Part shown: in pieces, positions 46,016 through 55,570 of the stretch | Numbering within the stretch: the stretch's first letter is position 1 | How the letters are laid out: each line of letters starts with the position of its first letter | Assembly: GCA_001414325.1 (NCBI GenBank) | Contig: LLKB01000001.1 | Location: 1,353,156-1,417,155, forward strand | Origin: Butyribacter intestini | Lineage (GTDB): Bacteria; Bacillota; Clostridia; Lachnospirales; Lachnospiraceae | Direction of reading: 5' to 3' | DNA length: 64,000 bases | Made by a program: the position numbers and the translations under genes | Notes under the pieces: model-generated | The model's database searches: none | What the model saw: only the letters and a program-made list of their open reading frames with translations | What the model was told of the DNA's origin: nothing

Positions 46016-46573
46016 TTATTTTGTATCGGAGGCGATAAGAATTTTTATCCACTCCGCATATCGCTCAATTGTTTTTTCTCCAAAATCATATAAAGCACAA
46101 TTTATTGTATCTATATCAAATATCTTTTTTTCTATAAAATACTTTATTATTATGTCTCCCCTATCTCCCGGAGATAATGCATATCCTGCACTTTCAAGAA
46201 ATTCTATTGCATTATCTATATCAAGTTTAAGTGCAATACATAATGCAATTATCGTATTTTTTTTAGGATGATATGCAGGATTGTTCCTGATTTTTGAAAA
46301 TAATTTTCTGTCTATACCTGCATTTTTGTATATATCAGATTCCTTTTGATTATTCTCTTCAATAAGTCTAAACAACATTTCATGAAACGATTCACCTGCT
46401 TCCTGCACTAAAGCCGAAAGATCCTGTTTCTGCTGTTCAAACTTTTTTCCACTACTTTTAGTTATTTCTTCTTCATTTATATCAGGACATAAAAAATCTT
46501 CTTCTACACTTGCTACATAATTTAGCTTTATGTATATTTCAAGTTTTCTTTTTAAATTATTGTCTAAAACCAT
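46016..46573 (-). CDS. helix-turn-helix-like protein next to Septu genes
   Basis: 185 residues. The N-terminal ~60 residues are charged and may be coiled coil. Residues about 75-125 look like an XRE-type HTH (SDIYKNAGIDRKLFSKIRN, then KKNTIIALCIALKLDIDNA). A C-terminal helical segment follows (YALSPGDRGDIIIKYFIEK). The same HTH-plus-tail layout occurs in proteins near mobile and defence loci in Clostridia (from memory, family not named). It begins 25 bp after ptuB in the same direction with GGGAGA upstream, so it is probably co-transcribed with the Septu-like genes as a regulator or accessory factor. Confidence 0.6.
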   Translation of the reverse strand: MVLDNNLKRKLEIYIKLNYVASVEEDFLCPDINEEEITKSSGKKFEQQKQDLSALVQEAGESFHEMLFRLIEENNQKESDIYKNAGIDRKLFSKIRNNPAYHPKKNTIIALCIALKLDIDNAIEFLESAGYALSPGDRGDIIIKYFIEKKIFDIDTINCALYDFGEKTIERYAEWIKILIASDTK

Positions 46574-46598
46574 CTAATTATCTCCCGCTGTCTGTTCC

Positions 46599-47168
46599 TC
46601 ACCCATTCACATACCACTTAATCACATTATAATAAGGCTGGTACTCCTCGTCCTGTTCATTCATATACACCAGTTTTATCGTTTCTTTGTCAAGATGCTG
46701 CAACTGCTGATATACCGCCCTGCGTGCTTCACGCAATTCATAGTCATTTAAATTTAAAAGGTTTATTGTGTATTCATCCCCTACTATTGTTCCATTTCCA
46801 TAATATATAAACTTTTTCTCACACTCCTGTTCTAATGGAGACACAAATTTATCCGAATCATATTTGTTTTCCTTTTTTCTTCCGCAGGTTCTTATTGTAT
46901 TACAACTTGCCACAAGATTTGAATAATCTAATGAGCGTTTACTCACATATTTCCCCGGATTTCTTGGTTCTATATGCTCATTATGAACATTTTCCTTTTT
47001 TATTCTGCCACAACAATATGCACAGATTCCTTTTTGCTCTTTTATAAGTACATCTGTAAGAATTCCTCTGTAATGTGCAAATTCTTCCGAATCATAAGTC
47101 TTATCGGGATTTTTTCGTTTAAACTCACTCAAAAACTCTGGTTCTTCAGACTTTTCAATATATATCAT
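46599..47168 (-). CDS. ptuB: HNH endonuclease, PtuB-like (TIGR02646 type)
   Basis: 189 residues. A zinc/HNH core is visible: CAYCCGR, then NEHIEPRNPGKY as the His motif and YSNLVASC with a later CGRKK as the second Cys pair. The N-terminal IEKSEEPEFLSEFK and the overall length match the PtuB/TIGR02646 family. In Septu systems PtuB is the nuclease effector bound to PtuA. Start and ptuA stop overlap as ATGA, so they are co-translated. Confidence 0.85.
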   Translation of the reverse strand: MIYIEKSEEPEFLSEFKRKNPDKTYDSEEFAHYRGILTDVLIKEQKGICAYCCGRIKKENVHNEHIEPRNPGKYVSKRSLDYSNLVASCNTIRTCGRKKENKYDSDKFVSPLEQECEKKFIYYGNGTIVGDEYTINLLNLNDYELREARRAVYQQLQHLDKETIKLVYMNEQDEEYQPYYNVIKWYVNG

Positions 47169-48421
47169 ATATATCTTCTCCTCTTTAATTCCATCCTTGC
47201 CGTAATAACATCCGGATGGTTCTCACTTGTAATTTCAGCAAGTGCATTTATTTTCACTTCTGCCTGCTCAAATAATCTACTGTTTATATCATCATATATC
47301 GAGTCTATAAAACTTTTTATTTTTTCATTAATAGAACTTGTATCCATAAACTGTTCCAAAACAGCATTTGCATCATACCCATTTAACTGTTTATTTTTTT
47401 GAATATTGATCTTACCATCACTATTATCAATAAAAAACAAATTATAATTCTCATCAGCTTCACTCAATACGATAGGTGAATGTGTGGTAATAATAAATTG
47501 GATATTTGGAAATGTATCTCTTAATACAGATAACACTTTTCTCTGCCATGACGGGTGCATATGCAGTTCAACTTCATCAATCAGAACGATTCCTTCTCCA
47601 AGCAATGGATTTTCTTTATTTGGATTTGCTAAGGTAAGCCTTCTGGCTAAATCACCAAACAAAGCTAATGTGCATTTTTCCCCATCAGACATTTGAGAAA
47701 CATTCAAGCTGATATTTGCCTTGTTTATTTTCATTTCCAAACGAGGTTTTCTTACAACACGAAGATTGGAGCAGCCGTCTAACATTGACAAAATAGCTTT
47801 TCTTACCGCCTGCAAGGCTTTATCTTTCCGTTCTAAATCCCCTGTCTCGACTTTTTGCTCATTTTCATAATCTTCCTGATTTCTATACCACTCAAAAAAA
47901 GTTCTAAAATCTATTTTATTCTCAATCGCTTTTTCAAATGCAGAATATATATCAAAAGTATGGTGTGTTCTGATGCGCAATGGTATATCCAACACAAGCC
48001 GGTTTGTACCATAATTTGCAAAAATAGGAATATCATTCTGTTTTTCATCACTAATATACTTTTCATGGAATATCTCAACAATTTCATTTAATGCTTTTTT
48101 GTTATGTGTTTTTCTTCCGCTACTTCGCACCATATTTTTTGAATATTCAAACTCCGTACCTTCAAATTCAATCGTTGCGTGTATGCTTGTTCCACTTTTT
48201 CCATACATAATATCTTCTAATTGAATAGCATAGTTTTGTTTTAATTCTTTTCTGTTTACAACCTGATTTATAATATTTGCAAACAATAAATTAACAGAAC
48301 GAAGAATACTTGATTTCCCTGTTCCGTTAATTCCAAAAATAACCGTACTTTTACCGTCAAATTCAATAATTGCATCATCAATAGCTCTAAAATTTGTTAA
48401 TTTAATCTGTTTTAGTCGCAT
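47165..48421 (-). CDS. ptuA: AAA/ABC-type ATPase, PtuA-like, Septu anti-phage system
   Basis: 418 residues. Walker A GINGTGKSS (about residue 30), the ABC-type signature MSDGEKCTLALFG, Walker B GIVLIDEVELHMHPSWQ and the H-loop FIITTHSPIVLS. The AAA_21/RecF-like layout with a short middle insert matches PtuA. In Septu, PtuA senses phage and controls the HNH nuclease PtuB. AGGAG precedes the ATG. No retron reverse transcriptase is encoded nearby, so this is the stand-alone two-gene form, with a third HTH gene downstream. Confidence 0.85.
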   Translation of the reverse strand: MRLKQIKLTNFRAIDDAIIEFDGKSTVIFGINGTGKSSILRSVNLLFANIINQVVNRKELKQNYAIQLEDIMYGKSGTSIHATIEFEGTEFEYSKNMVRSSGRKTHNKKALNEIVEIFHEKYISDEKQNDIPIFANYGTNRLVLDIPLRIRTHHTFDIYSAFEKAIENKIDFRTFFEWYRNQEDYENEQKVETGDLERKDKALQAVRKAILSMLDGCSNLRVVRKPRLEMKINKANISLNVSQMSDGEKCTLALFGDLARRLTLANPNKENPLLGEGIVLIDEVELHMHPSWQRKVLSVLRDTFPNIQFIITTHSPIVLSEADENYNLFFIDNSDGKINIQKNKQLNGYDANAVLEQFMDTSSINEKIKSFIDSIYDDINSRLFEQAEVKINALAEITSENHPDVITARMELKRRRYI

Positions 48422-48522
48422 CAGCCACTTCTCCTATATTATATTTATTCTCAATTGTTTCATACCAAACCTGCAGTTTCTTTGATATATTTTTATATAA
48501 TTAATTGTACCACATATCAAGC

Positions 48523-48560
48523 GGATATTCGCAATCCGCTTTGCTGCCTGCTCATACATT
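48523..48560. repeat. short hairpin repeat upstream of ptuA
   Basis: AGCGGAT/ATCCGCT hairpin followed by GCTGCCTGCT. It matches 18150-18184 in the dapL leader at about 28 of 33 positions, in the same orientation. It lies about 100 bp upstream of the ptuA start codon. Confidence 0.5.
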
Positions 48561-48637
48561 TAAACACCACTTCCAATAACTTAACAAAATAGTGTCCTTT
48601 TCTGTTTATGTTTGTCCGAATAAAATTTTACGCTAAC

Positions 48638-48895
48638 CTAACTCCAATACGGCTTCTGGTCCTTATGCGTAAATCCCTCAAGTTCCCTCTTATACCTCGT
48701 AAGCCTTGCTTCATATTCTAACTTTTTCTTTTCGCTAAGCTGCCCATTCTCCCAAAACTCATTTATCCTTTTTTCAAGACAGACAACCGCCTCCTGCGCC
48801 GCATCTTTATAATTATTTGCAGCATTAGACTCTATCTGTGCTATTATCTCATCAAGTTCTTTATTAACTTTACCATTCTTAAAAAATCCATACAT
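48638..48895 (-). CDS. small hypothetical protein, 85 residues
   Basis: Not recognised. It is soluble, mostly helical and highly charged (ELDEIIAQIESNAANNYKDA, then a Lys/Glu/Arg-rich helix, ending HKDQKPYWS). The ATG at 48895 is preceded by AAGGAATAGG; the frame opens 20 codons earlier with no ribosome site. It stands alone between the Septu locus and the two-component system. Gene reality is supported by codon use and ribosome site only. Confidence 0.6.
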   Translation of the reverse strand: MYGFFKNGKVNKELDEIIAQIESNAANNYKDAAQEAVVCLEKRINEFWENGQLSEKKKLEYEARLTRYKRELEGFTHKDQKPYWS

Positions 48896-49087
48896 TTTAA
48901 ACCTATTCCTTCTTATCCTATTTTCTATAGTATAACAGTACATCCCAAAATACACAATGTTACAACAAAAAATAATAATGCTTACCTACAATGTAACTGA
49001 CAACGGTTACAGTACACACTTATCAAATCTATAATCGTATTTTCCATTTGCTTTTCTTTACTATCCGTCATACAATCTATATTATAT

Positions 49088-49116
49088 TTGTTTCAAAATG
49101 TATTTTGACATATAAA
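49088..49116 (+). promoter_or_regulatory. promoter of the two-component system genes
   Basis: TTGTTT (49088-49093), 17 bp, TATAAA (49111-49116), about 30 nt before the ATG. Confidence 0.55.
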
Positions 49117-49152
49117 TTTTATAAATAATCATAGAAATGGAGATTTTTAATA

Positions 49153-49839
49153 ATGAAAGTGCAGCAAATTCTTATTATAGAAGACGATACAAGTCTTAAT
49201 AAAGGTCTTTGTCAGGCTCTTAGTTCAGAGGACAGACAGATTTTTTCATGCACAAATCTGCAAGCCGCCAGACAACAGCTTGCCTGTTTTAAGGCTTCAC
49301 TCATACTGCTTGACATTACACTTCCGGATGGCAGCGGACTTGATTTTCTAGTTGAAGTAAAAACCGATTTTCCTGATATTCCTGTTATCCTGCTTACCGC
49401 AAATGATACTGATTTTGATATTGTAAGCGGTCTTGAACTCGGTGCTGATGATTATATAACAAAACCTTTTTCTCTCGCCGTTCTTCGTGCCAGAGTTAAT
49501 ACACAGCTTAGAAAACATCCCATTTGCAATTCCCAGACGGCTAATTCCATTATAACAATAGATAATTTTTCATTTGATTTTGTGCACCTAACTTTTCTTG
49601 TTTTAGGCAAGCCTGTTGAATTAAGCAAAACCGAGCAAAAGCTTCTTTCTCTCCTCGTTGAGAACCGTGGCAATATCATGACCCGTGATGTCCTTACCGA
49701 CCGCATATGGACAGATGGCTCTGAATATGTGGATAACAATGCACTTTCCGTTGTTGTCAAAAGGCTCCGTGATAAACTTAACGCTTCGGATTATATACAT
49801 ACCGTCTATGGCATCGGTTATAAATGGGACAAAAAATAA
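49153..49839 (+). CDS. OmpR-family response regulator
   Basis: 228 residues. The receiver (1-120) has the acidic pair in IIEDD, the phospho-Asp in LILLDITLPDGSG (about 53), and the conserved Thr/Ser and Lys (LLTAND, TKPFS). A winged helix follows (about 130-226, LSKTEQKLLSLLVENRGNIM, ending YIHTVYGIGYKW). It pairs with the kinase 67 bp downstream and likely controls the ABC transporter genes that follow, as in BceRS-AB-type peptide-detoxification modules. Confidence 0.93.
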   Translation: MKVQQILIIEDDTSLNKGLCQALSSEDRQIFSCTNLQAARQQLACFKASLILLDITLPDGSGLDFLVEVKTDFPDIPVILLTANDTDFDIVSGLELGADDYITKPFSLAVLRARVNTQLRKHPICNSQTANSIITIDNFSFDFVHLTFLVLGKPVELSKTEQKLLSLLVENRGNIMTRDVLTDRIWTDGSEYVDNNALSVVVKRLRDKLNASDYIHTVYGIGYKWDKK

Positions 49840-49906
49840 AAAGAAAGTCACTATACCCCAAAATACATAAAAAATATCAAAGCATACTCCAAACGAAAGG
49901 ATTTTT

Positions 49907-50812
49907 ATGACTAAAGATTTCATTATATTTATTCAGTTTATAATTATTATAATATGTATAAGTTCCATACTCCTAAACCGTTATAAAACAGATAAACTTC
50001 TCACTTCTCTCGAAAATATGATTGACTCAGCTTTAAAGGGAAGTTTTACTGAAAAGGTTTTTGATGAGAGCCGCCTGTCAGCACTTGAGACAAAATTTGC
50101 ACAATACCTCTCAGGTCAGACCTGCTCTACCCAAAATATAATGCACGAAAAAGACAGCATTAAAACTCTTATCGCTGATATTTCACATCAGACAAAAACA
50201 CCTGTCTCAAACATTCTTCTCTACTGTGAATTACTTTTAGAAGATGATCTCTCAGAAAACTCAAAAAATAATCTTATGGCACTTTATTCCCAGACTAAAA
50301 AACTCCGTTTTCTGATAGAGTCTCTCATAAAACTTTCACGGCTTGAAACAGGTATCATTTCCCTATCTCCAAAGAAGCAGGAAATCCAGCCGTTACTTGA
50401 TAAGATATTTATACAATACAACCAGAAAGCCGATTCAAAAGATTTGTATCTTAATACCGTCAAAACTGATGCAACGGCAGTGTTTGATGAAAAATGGACA
50501 CTTGAGGCTCTTTGCAATATAGTTGACAATGCTATCAAGTACACCGTGACGGGTGGCATTTCCATAAATGTAATAGTCTATGAATTTTTTGTCAGAATTG
50601 ATATTTCAGACACAGGCATTGGTATATCAGATAATGAGCATGAAAAAGTTTTTTCAAGATTTTACCGCTCCGAAAAAGCCAACACTACAGAAGGTGTCGG
50701 AATAGGACTCTATCTTGCAAGAAAGATAATTACAGGCGAAAATGGTTATATCAAAGTTTCTTCTTTACCGGAACACGGCTCAACTTTTTCCGTATTTCTT
50801 TCAAAACTGTAA
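49907..50812 (+). CDS. sensor histidine kinase with one membrane helix
   Basis: 301 residues. A single hydrophobic helix (about 5-25, FIIFIQFIIIIICISSILL), no extracellular domain and no clear HAMP. HisKA has the phospho-His in ISHQTKTPVSN (about 95), and HATPase_c has NAIKYT, DTGIGIS and GVGIGLYLARK. Intramembrane kinases of this kind typically sense through a partner ABC transporter. GAAAGG stands ahead of the ATG. Second gene of the response-regulator operon. Having one rather than two helices is unusual for the BceS type. Confidence 0.9.
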   Translation: MTKDFIIFIQFIIIIICISSILLNRYKTDKLLTSLENMIDSALKGSFTEKVFDESRLSALETKFAQYLSGQTCSTQNIMHEKDSIKTLIADISHQTKTPVSNILLYCELLLEDDLSENSKNNLMALYSQTKKLRFLIESLIKLSRLETGIISLSPKKQEIQPLLDKIFIQYNQKADSKDLYLNTVKTDATAVFDEKWTLEALCNIVDNAIKYTVTGGISINVIVYEFFVRIDISDTGIGISDNEHEKVFSRFYRSEKANTTEGVGIGLYLARKIITGENGYIKVSSLPEHGSTFSVFLSKL

Positions 50813-50838
50813 GATTTCATATTGTGTTCTGAAAGATT

Positions 50839-50867
50839 TTGGAAAGTTTTATATGCCATACTATTAT
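50839..50867 (+). promoter_or_regulatory. probable promoter of the ABC transporter genes
   Basis: TTGGAA (50839-50844), 17 bp, TATTAT (50862-50867). An inverted repeat GTTCTGAA (50825-50832) and TTCAGAAC (50890-50897) brackets it and could be the response-regulator target. Confidence 0.5.
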
Positions 50868-50907
50868 AGTAAAATCTTACAGATATTTTTTCAGAACGGA
50901 GGTCATT

Positions 50908-51579
50908 ATGACAATACTAAAAACAGAAAATCTTACAAAAATCTATGGCTCAGGTGACAATGCCGTACACGCATTACAAAATGTAAACCTTGCCATCGAA
51001 AACGGTGAATTTGCCGCAGTCGTCGGAACATCAGGCAGCGGTAAATCAACACTTCTCCATATGCTCGGCGGTCTTGACAAGCCCACTTCCGGCAAGGTGT
51101 TTGTTGATGGAAAAGATATTTCTTCATTAAAAGACGAACCGCTCACCATATTTCGCAGAAGAAAAATAGGATTTATTTTTCAGGCTTACAACCTTGTACC
51201 AGTCTTAAATCTGTATGAAAATATCGTACTGCCGCTCGAACTTGACGGAAGAAAGATAGATAAGGATTTTGTAGCACAGATAACCGATACCTTAGGACTT
51301 TCAAAAAGACTTAATGCACTGCCAAACCAGCTTTCCGGCGGTCAGCAACAGCGTGTTGCCATCGCAAGAGCCTTAGCATCCGCTCCGGCAATAATACTTG
51401 CGGATGAGCCAACCGGAAATCTCGATTCAAAAACAAGCCAGGACGTTCTAAGTCTGCTAAAAGTTTCATGCAAAAAGTTTTCCCAGACAATGGTAATGAT
51501 AACCCACAACGAAGAAATAGCACAGACAGCAGACCGTATAATCCATATTGAAGACGGTCATGTAATAACTAAAGATTAG
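50908..51579 (+). CDS. MacB/LolD-type ABC transporter ATPase
   Basis: 223 residues. Walker A GTSGSGKST, signature LSGGQQQR, Walker B IILADEP and the H-loop MVMITHN. The FtsE/LolD/BceA-like sequence (ADEPTGNLDSKTS) pairs with the FtsX-type permease 12 bp downstream. The ATG at 50908 follows CGGAGG by five bases; the open frame extends 23 codons further into the promoter region. Proposed role: mechanotransmission or peptide-resistance transport controlled by the upstream two-component system. Confidence 0.93.
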   Translation: MTILKTENLTKIYGSGDNAVHALQNVNLAIENGEFAAVVGTSGSGKSTLLHMLGGLDKPTSGKVFVDGKDISSLKDEPLTIFRRRKIGFIFQAYNLVPVLNLYENIVLPLELDGRKIDKDFVAQITDTLGLSKRLNALPNQLSGGQQQRVAIARALASAPAIILADEPTGNLDSKTSQDVLSLLKVSCKKFSQTMVMITHNEEIAQTADRIIHIEDGHVITKD

Positions 51580-51591
51580 GAGGACAAACTC

Positions 51592-54246
51592 ATGAATGTA
51601 AAAAATAAAAAATGTATCTTCCGTTTGAGTTACCGTTCTCTGCGTGCTGCAAAAAAGAGAAATATAATAGCTGTTATCGCAATTATACTTACCACTATCC
51701 TGTTTACATCACTTTTCACGATAGCACTTTCACTAAATGACAGTTATCAAACTTACTCATTCCGTCAGATGGGTGGTTATTCACACGGGACATTTAAAGA
51801 TGTAACTGACGAACAGGCAGACAAACTTATCACCCATTCAAAAATAAAAGCTTACGGTAAACGAACTTGCATTGGTTCTATAAAATCAGATTATTTTGGA
51901 CAGATTTCAGGCGAAGTCAGTTATATGGATGAAAACTGCTCAAAATGGAGTTATGCAACACCAACAACAGGCAGAAATCCGGAAAACTCCGATGAAATAG
52001 CAATGGATACTACGGCTTTAAAGCTCCTCGGCACCAAAGCAAAACTTGGAACAAAGATAAAACTTACCTATACAGTACGTGACAATAAAAGTAAAACATT
52101 TGAAAAAACGGACTATTTCAAACTTACAGGTTATTACGACTATAATAGTTTAATGCCGGTTCACTATATCAATGTTTCAAAAAAATATACTGAAAATATT
52201 ATCAAAGAAGCCAAAAACAATGGACTTGATGATTTTCGGACAGACTTAAATGTTATGCTTAAATCAAGCCATAATATCGAAAAACAAATGGAACAGATTG
52301 ATAAAGACTTCGGGTATGACTGGCAGACACGAGACGAAAAAAACAGTGTGCGTATCGGTGTAAACTGGGGCTACACCTCTGAAAAAGTTGCAGAAAACAC
52401 AGACCCCGTAACGCTTGTCGGAATTGTTGCTTTCCTTATACTTGTCATATTTACCGGATACCTTATCATCTACAATATTTTTCAGATCTCAGTAACAAAT
52501 GACATACATTTTTACGGTCTTATAAAGACAATCGGTGTCACTCCACATCAGCTTCGCAGGATAATCTATATCCATGCATTGCTTCTTTGTGCAATAGGTA
52601 TTCCGATTGGACTATTTATAGGATATTTCAGCGGTGTTACTCTGTTTCCTGCCATAATCTCACAGACTACGCTTGGTACAGAAAGCACCTCTATAAGCAT
52701 ATCCCCGCTTATTTTTGTAATATCAATACTTTTTTCACTATTAACCGTGCTTATGTCATGTCTGCGTCCGGGATTTATCGCCTCTAAGATTTCCCCTGTT
52801 GAAGCGGTAAAATATACGGACAATTCAAACACAAAAAAGAAGAAAAAACATACCCGAGGTGCAAAAGTTTACCAGATGGCATTTACAAATCTTGGCAGGA
52901 ACAAGCTGAGCACTTTCCTTGTTGTCATATCACTTTCACTCTCCGTAGTGCTTCTAAATACATTGTTTTTCTTTGTAAATGGAATTGATATGAACAGATT
53001 TGTTTCACGGAGTGTATGCTCTGATTTCATTGTAAGTACAAAAAGCTATTTCCGATATGAAATTGACGGTGAACACTGTATCTCAGACAAGGATATTCGC
53101 CGTATCACTGCAAATACAGATAACAGATTAACCGGATGTGGATATTTCCTGCCTTCCACTGATGTGGTAGGATGGGTTGATAAAAAGACCTATATAAATA
53201 TGTGTAAAGGCACTTTCAGTCAAAAAGAATTACAACAAAACCTCAATTCAATAAGAAAAAAGAGAGATAAAGTTGCATCCGATCCACTTATTGAGGGAAT
53301 TGATATAAAACTTTTAAATAAAGTTAAAGTCATTTCTGGCAGCATTTCTCCACTTAAAGACAAAAAACAGCACAATATAGCTATAAGTGTAATGACTGAT
53401 GATTACGGCAATCCACAAAACATGGGAATATACCCAAAAGTCGGCGATAAGTTCACAATGTCATATATTGATGATGCTTATTTTATTGATAATCGGACAG
53501 GCAAAAAAGTAACCGATGACACCCCCGAAAAATATATGGAATACTATATAGCCAAAGAACATGAAGTCACATATACGGTATGTGCACTTGTGAATGTTCC
53601 ATATTCAATGGGATTTCGATACGGTTCTGTAACCGGATATAATGTGGTAATGTCAACCGACAGCCTGAAAAATGATAGCAGGCAAAAAATTTCACCATTA
53701 TTTTATATGTTAGACTCTAAAAACAAAAAAGCTGAGATACGGACTGAGAACTACCTTAAAAATATAACTTCCGCACCTTCATCTTCACTTTCCTTTGAAA
53801 GTAAAGCTAAGGTTCGTCAGGGATTTGACAGTTTTAAAAATATGTTTATATTGCTTGGCGGTCTGCTGTGTGCTGTTATAGGGATTATCGGAATACTTAA
53901 TTTTGTCAATGCCGTCCTCACAGGAATCATGTCAAGAAAACATGAATTTGCAATGCTTAAATCCATAGGTATGACAAACAGACAGCTTCGCAGAATGCTT
54001 ATATATGAAAGTTTATTCTATAGCGTAAGTTCATCCGTCGTATCACTCATTACTTCGGTAATATTTGCCGTACTCACTAAAAGACTGTTTGAAAATATTT
54101 TCTGGTTCTTCAACGGACATTTTGTAATACTTCCTGTATTGCTTGTTGCTCCGGTATTTATCATACTTAGCTGTATTATCCCGATGTTGATGTATGGAAA
54201 TACTGAAAAACAAAGTGTTGTAGATACTTTAAGAGATTTTGTGTAA
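51592..54246 (+). CDS. FtsX-type ABC permease with two FtsX domains
   Basis: 884 residues, about eight membrane helices in two blocks. One helix at about 20-45 is followed by an extracellular domain (about 50-270) and three helices (about 275-410). After a cytoplasmic linker (KKKKKHTRGAKVYQM) comes a helix at about 440-465, a second extracellular domain (about 470-745) and three helices to the end. This duplicated layout is that of MacB/LolC-like mechanotransmitters and of many Clostridia exporters of unknown substrate. It differs from the ten-helix BceB. AGGAGG precedes the ATG. A strong terminator follows 67 bp downstream. Confidence 0.88.
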   Translation: MNVKNKKCIFRLSYRSLRAAKKRNIIAVIAIILTTILFTSLFTIALSLNDSYQTYSFRQMGGYSHGTFKDVTDEQADKLITHSKIKAYGKRTCIGSIKSDYFGQISGEVSYMDENCSKWSYATPTTGRNPENSDEIAMDTTALKLLGTKAKLGTKIKLTYTVRDNKSKTFEKTDYFKLTGYYDYNSLMPVHYINVSKKYTENIIKEAKNNGLDDFRTDLNVMLKSSHNIEKQMEQIDKDFGYDWQTRDEKNSVRIGVNWGYTSEKVAENTDPVTLVGIVAFLILVIFTGYLIIYNIFQISVTNDIHFYGLIKTIGVTPHQLRRIIYIHALLLCAIGIPIGLFIGYFSGVTLFPAIISQTTLGTESTSISISPLIFVISILFSLLTVLMSCLRPGFIASKISPVEAVKYTDNSNTKKKKKHTRGAKVYQMAFTNLGRNKLSTFLVVISLSLSVVLLNTLFFFVNGIDMNRFVSRSVCSDFIVSTKSYFRYEIDGEHCISDKDIRRITANTDNRLTGCGYFLPSTDVVGWVDKKTYINMCKGTFSQKELQQNLNSIRKKRDKVASDPLIEGIDIKLLNKVKVISGSISPLKDKKQHNIAISVMTDDYGNPQNMGIYPKVGDKFTMSYIDDAYFIDNRTGKKVTDDTPEKYMEYYIAKEHEVTYTVCALVNVPYSMGFRYGSVTGYNVVMSTDSLKNDSRQKISPLFYMLDSKNKKAEIRTENYLKNITSAPSSSLSFESKAKVRQGFDSFKNMFILLGGLLCAVIGIIGILNFVNAVLTGIMSRKHEFAMLKSIGMTNRQLRRMLIYESLFYSVSSSVVSLITSVIFAVLTKRLFENIFWFFNGHFVILPVLLVAPVFIILSCIIPMLMYGNTEKQSVVDTLRDFV

Positions 54247-54312
54247 AGTGTTTATATGATTAGGAATAATTGTATTTTTATCATCTAAAGGTACCGACAG
54301 AATTATAATTTT

Positions 54313-54384
54313 CACTATGCTCTATTCTAAGTAATAAGCGGCTGCTGTTTGATTATATGCTTAGAATGGGGCATAGTGTTTTTT
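54313..54384 (+). terminator. terminator of the ABC transporter genes
   Basis: CACTATGC-C-ATTCTAAG (54313-54331) pairs with CTTAGAAT-GGGCATAGTG (54360-54378) and is followed by TTTTTT. The large 28-base loop may contain a smaller structure. Confidence 0.8.
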
Positions 54385-54448
54385 ATTTACATAATAATAT
54401 TTTTTTATTAAATATATTTTGTATAATCAAAAAACTTAACAATATTAA

Positions 54449-55036
54449 TCAATCTGTTCCAATCAGCACCTCTTTCCCCTTGAAAGCAAATCCATAATGT
54501 CTTATATTTTCTTTCTTCACACCTCTGCCTGTAAGTTCTGTATCATAATCTTTTTCATTTATTTGCTTTAATGCCGCCGACAATGTGTCTTTTAATGTAT
54601 CTTCTTTTCTAAAGTTAAACACTTTAAATTCTATTACTATCCCCGGATATTTCATATTGTTTTTATCTAAATGATTGATATAAGTCACATACAAATTTTT
54701 TTATTCTTGCAATCGTATCTTCATAATTATTTTGTTTTACACCTGCAAAGCTAAGAAAAATCACCTGGTATGTTCCCTGAAGTTTTCTATATTTTCATAA
54801 TTTCATATTTCAAGTCCCTCAAACAAATCATCTCTTTCTGCAAATTTATTTAAAAAAAAGCAATTTAACATATCTATATTCAATGTTTTCCCAAAACGAC
54901 GCGGACGGATAATCAATGTTACATCATCATTCTTCTCCCACCACTCCTTTATAAACATTGTCTTATCTATATAAAAACAATCATTTATCCGAATACTTTC
55001 AAAGCTCTGTTTTCCTATACCTACTGTTTTAAACAT
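54449..55036 (-). pseudogene. decayed AAA-ATPase-like/PDDEXK_9 gene
   Basis: Three pieces of one family appear in order on the minus strand. The N-terminal piece (55036-54803) has FYIDKTMFIKEWWE and LIIRPRRFGKTLNIDM, the AAA-ATPase-like Walker A region. A short out-of-frame piece near 54780-54700 reads VIFLSFAGVKQNNYED. The C-terminal nuclease-like piece (54694-54449) has GIVIEFKV, ALKQINEKDY and YGFAFKGKEVLI. Intact members have about 500-570 residues; most of the middle is deleted and frames are broken. These genes are often present in many variable copies in Clostridia and Bacteroidetes; this copy is non-functional. Confidence 0.8.
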
Positions 55037-55189
55037 ATTCTATCTCCATTTTCCCCAAAAAATATTCTAAATTTCTTTGATACAGTTCTCATATCAGTCA
55101 CTATGTAAATACTATTACAAGTTTAACATATATAGCCCTAAATAACAAATTTCTAAACTCAAAAATAAAAATAATATATTAAAAAAATT

Positions 55190-55226
55190 CAAAAAAAGAA
55201 AGAGATTAACCAAATAACCTCTTTCT
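55190..55226 (-). terminator. terminator of rpsU
   Basis: In the minus direction AGAAAGAG (revcomp of 55219-55226) pairs with CTCTTTCT (revcomp of 55197-55204) and runs into seven T residues (55190-55196). Confidence 0.85.
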
Positions 55227-55263
55227 GATTTTAGGATCTGACACTCAAATCCCTAACATACGA

Positions 55264-55437
55264 TTAGTATTTGCGCTTACGAGCTGCCTCAGACTTCTTC
55301 TTACGACGAACGCTTGGCTTCTCATAATGCTCTCTCTTACGAATTTCCTGCTGGATGCCAGCTTTAGCACAATTTCTTTTGAAACGACGTAAAGCGTTAT
55401 CCAATGTCTCATTCTCTTTTACGATTACATTTGACAT
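55264..55437 (-). CDS. rpsU: 30S ribosomal protein S21
   Basis: 57 residues, from [20 protein letters not shown] to the very basic tail [14 protein letters not shown]. This matches bS21 over its full length. The ATG at 55437 has GGAGG 14 bases and AGGTG 8 bases upstream. It has its own promoter (55543-55570), a ~100-nt leader and a terminator, so it is monocistronic. bS21 aids base pairing between the mRNA and the 16S 3' end in initiation. Confidence 0.97.
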   Translation of the reverse strand: MSNVIVKENETLDNALRRFKRNCAKAGIQQEIRKREHYEKPSVRRKKKSEAARKRKY

Positions 55438-55542
55438 AGTCTCACACCTAACCTCCCTCCAGTTGTAGATTATGCATCAAATACACAAACAACTGTGTAG
55501 GGTATTTTTTCACAGAACCACAGTCCTGTACGCACAAATACT

Positions 55543-55570
55543 ATTATACCACAAATCTATCATTAGTCAA
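55543..55570 (-). promoter_or_regulatory. rpsU promoter
   Basis: Minus strand TTGACT (55565-55570), 16 bp, TATAAT (55543-55548). Upstream of it, up to 55767, the sequence is AT-rich; the only structure seen is ATTTTATCAA/TTGATAAAAT (55668-55677, 55715-55724), possibly a weak terminator for the AlkD-like gene. Confidence 0.8.

Noticed and set aside
46016-48421. Retron-Septu (Ec78-like) system
   Set aside because: No reverse transcriptase gene or msr-msd-like inverted repeats are present near ptuAB.
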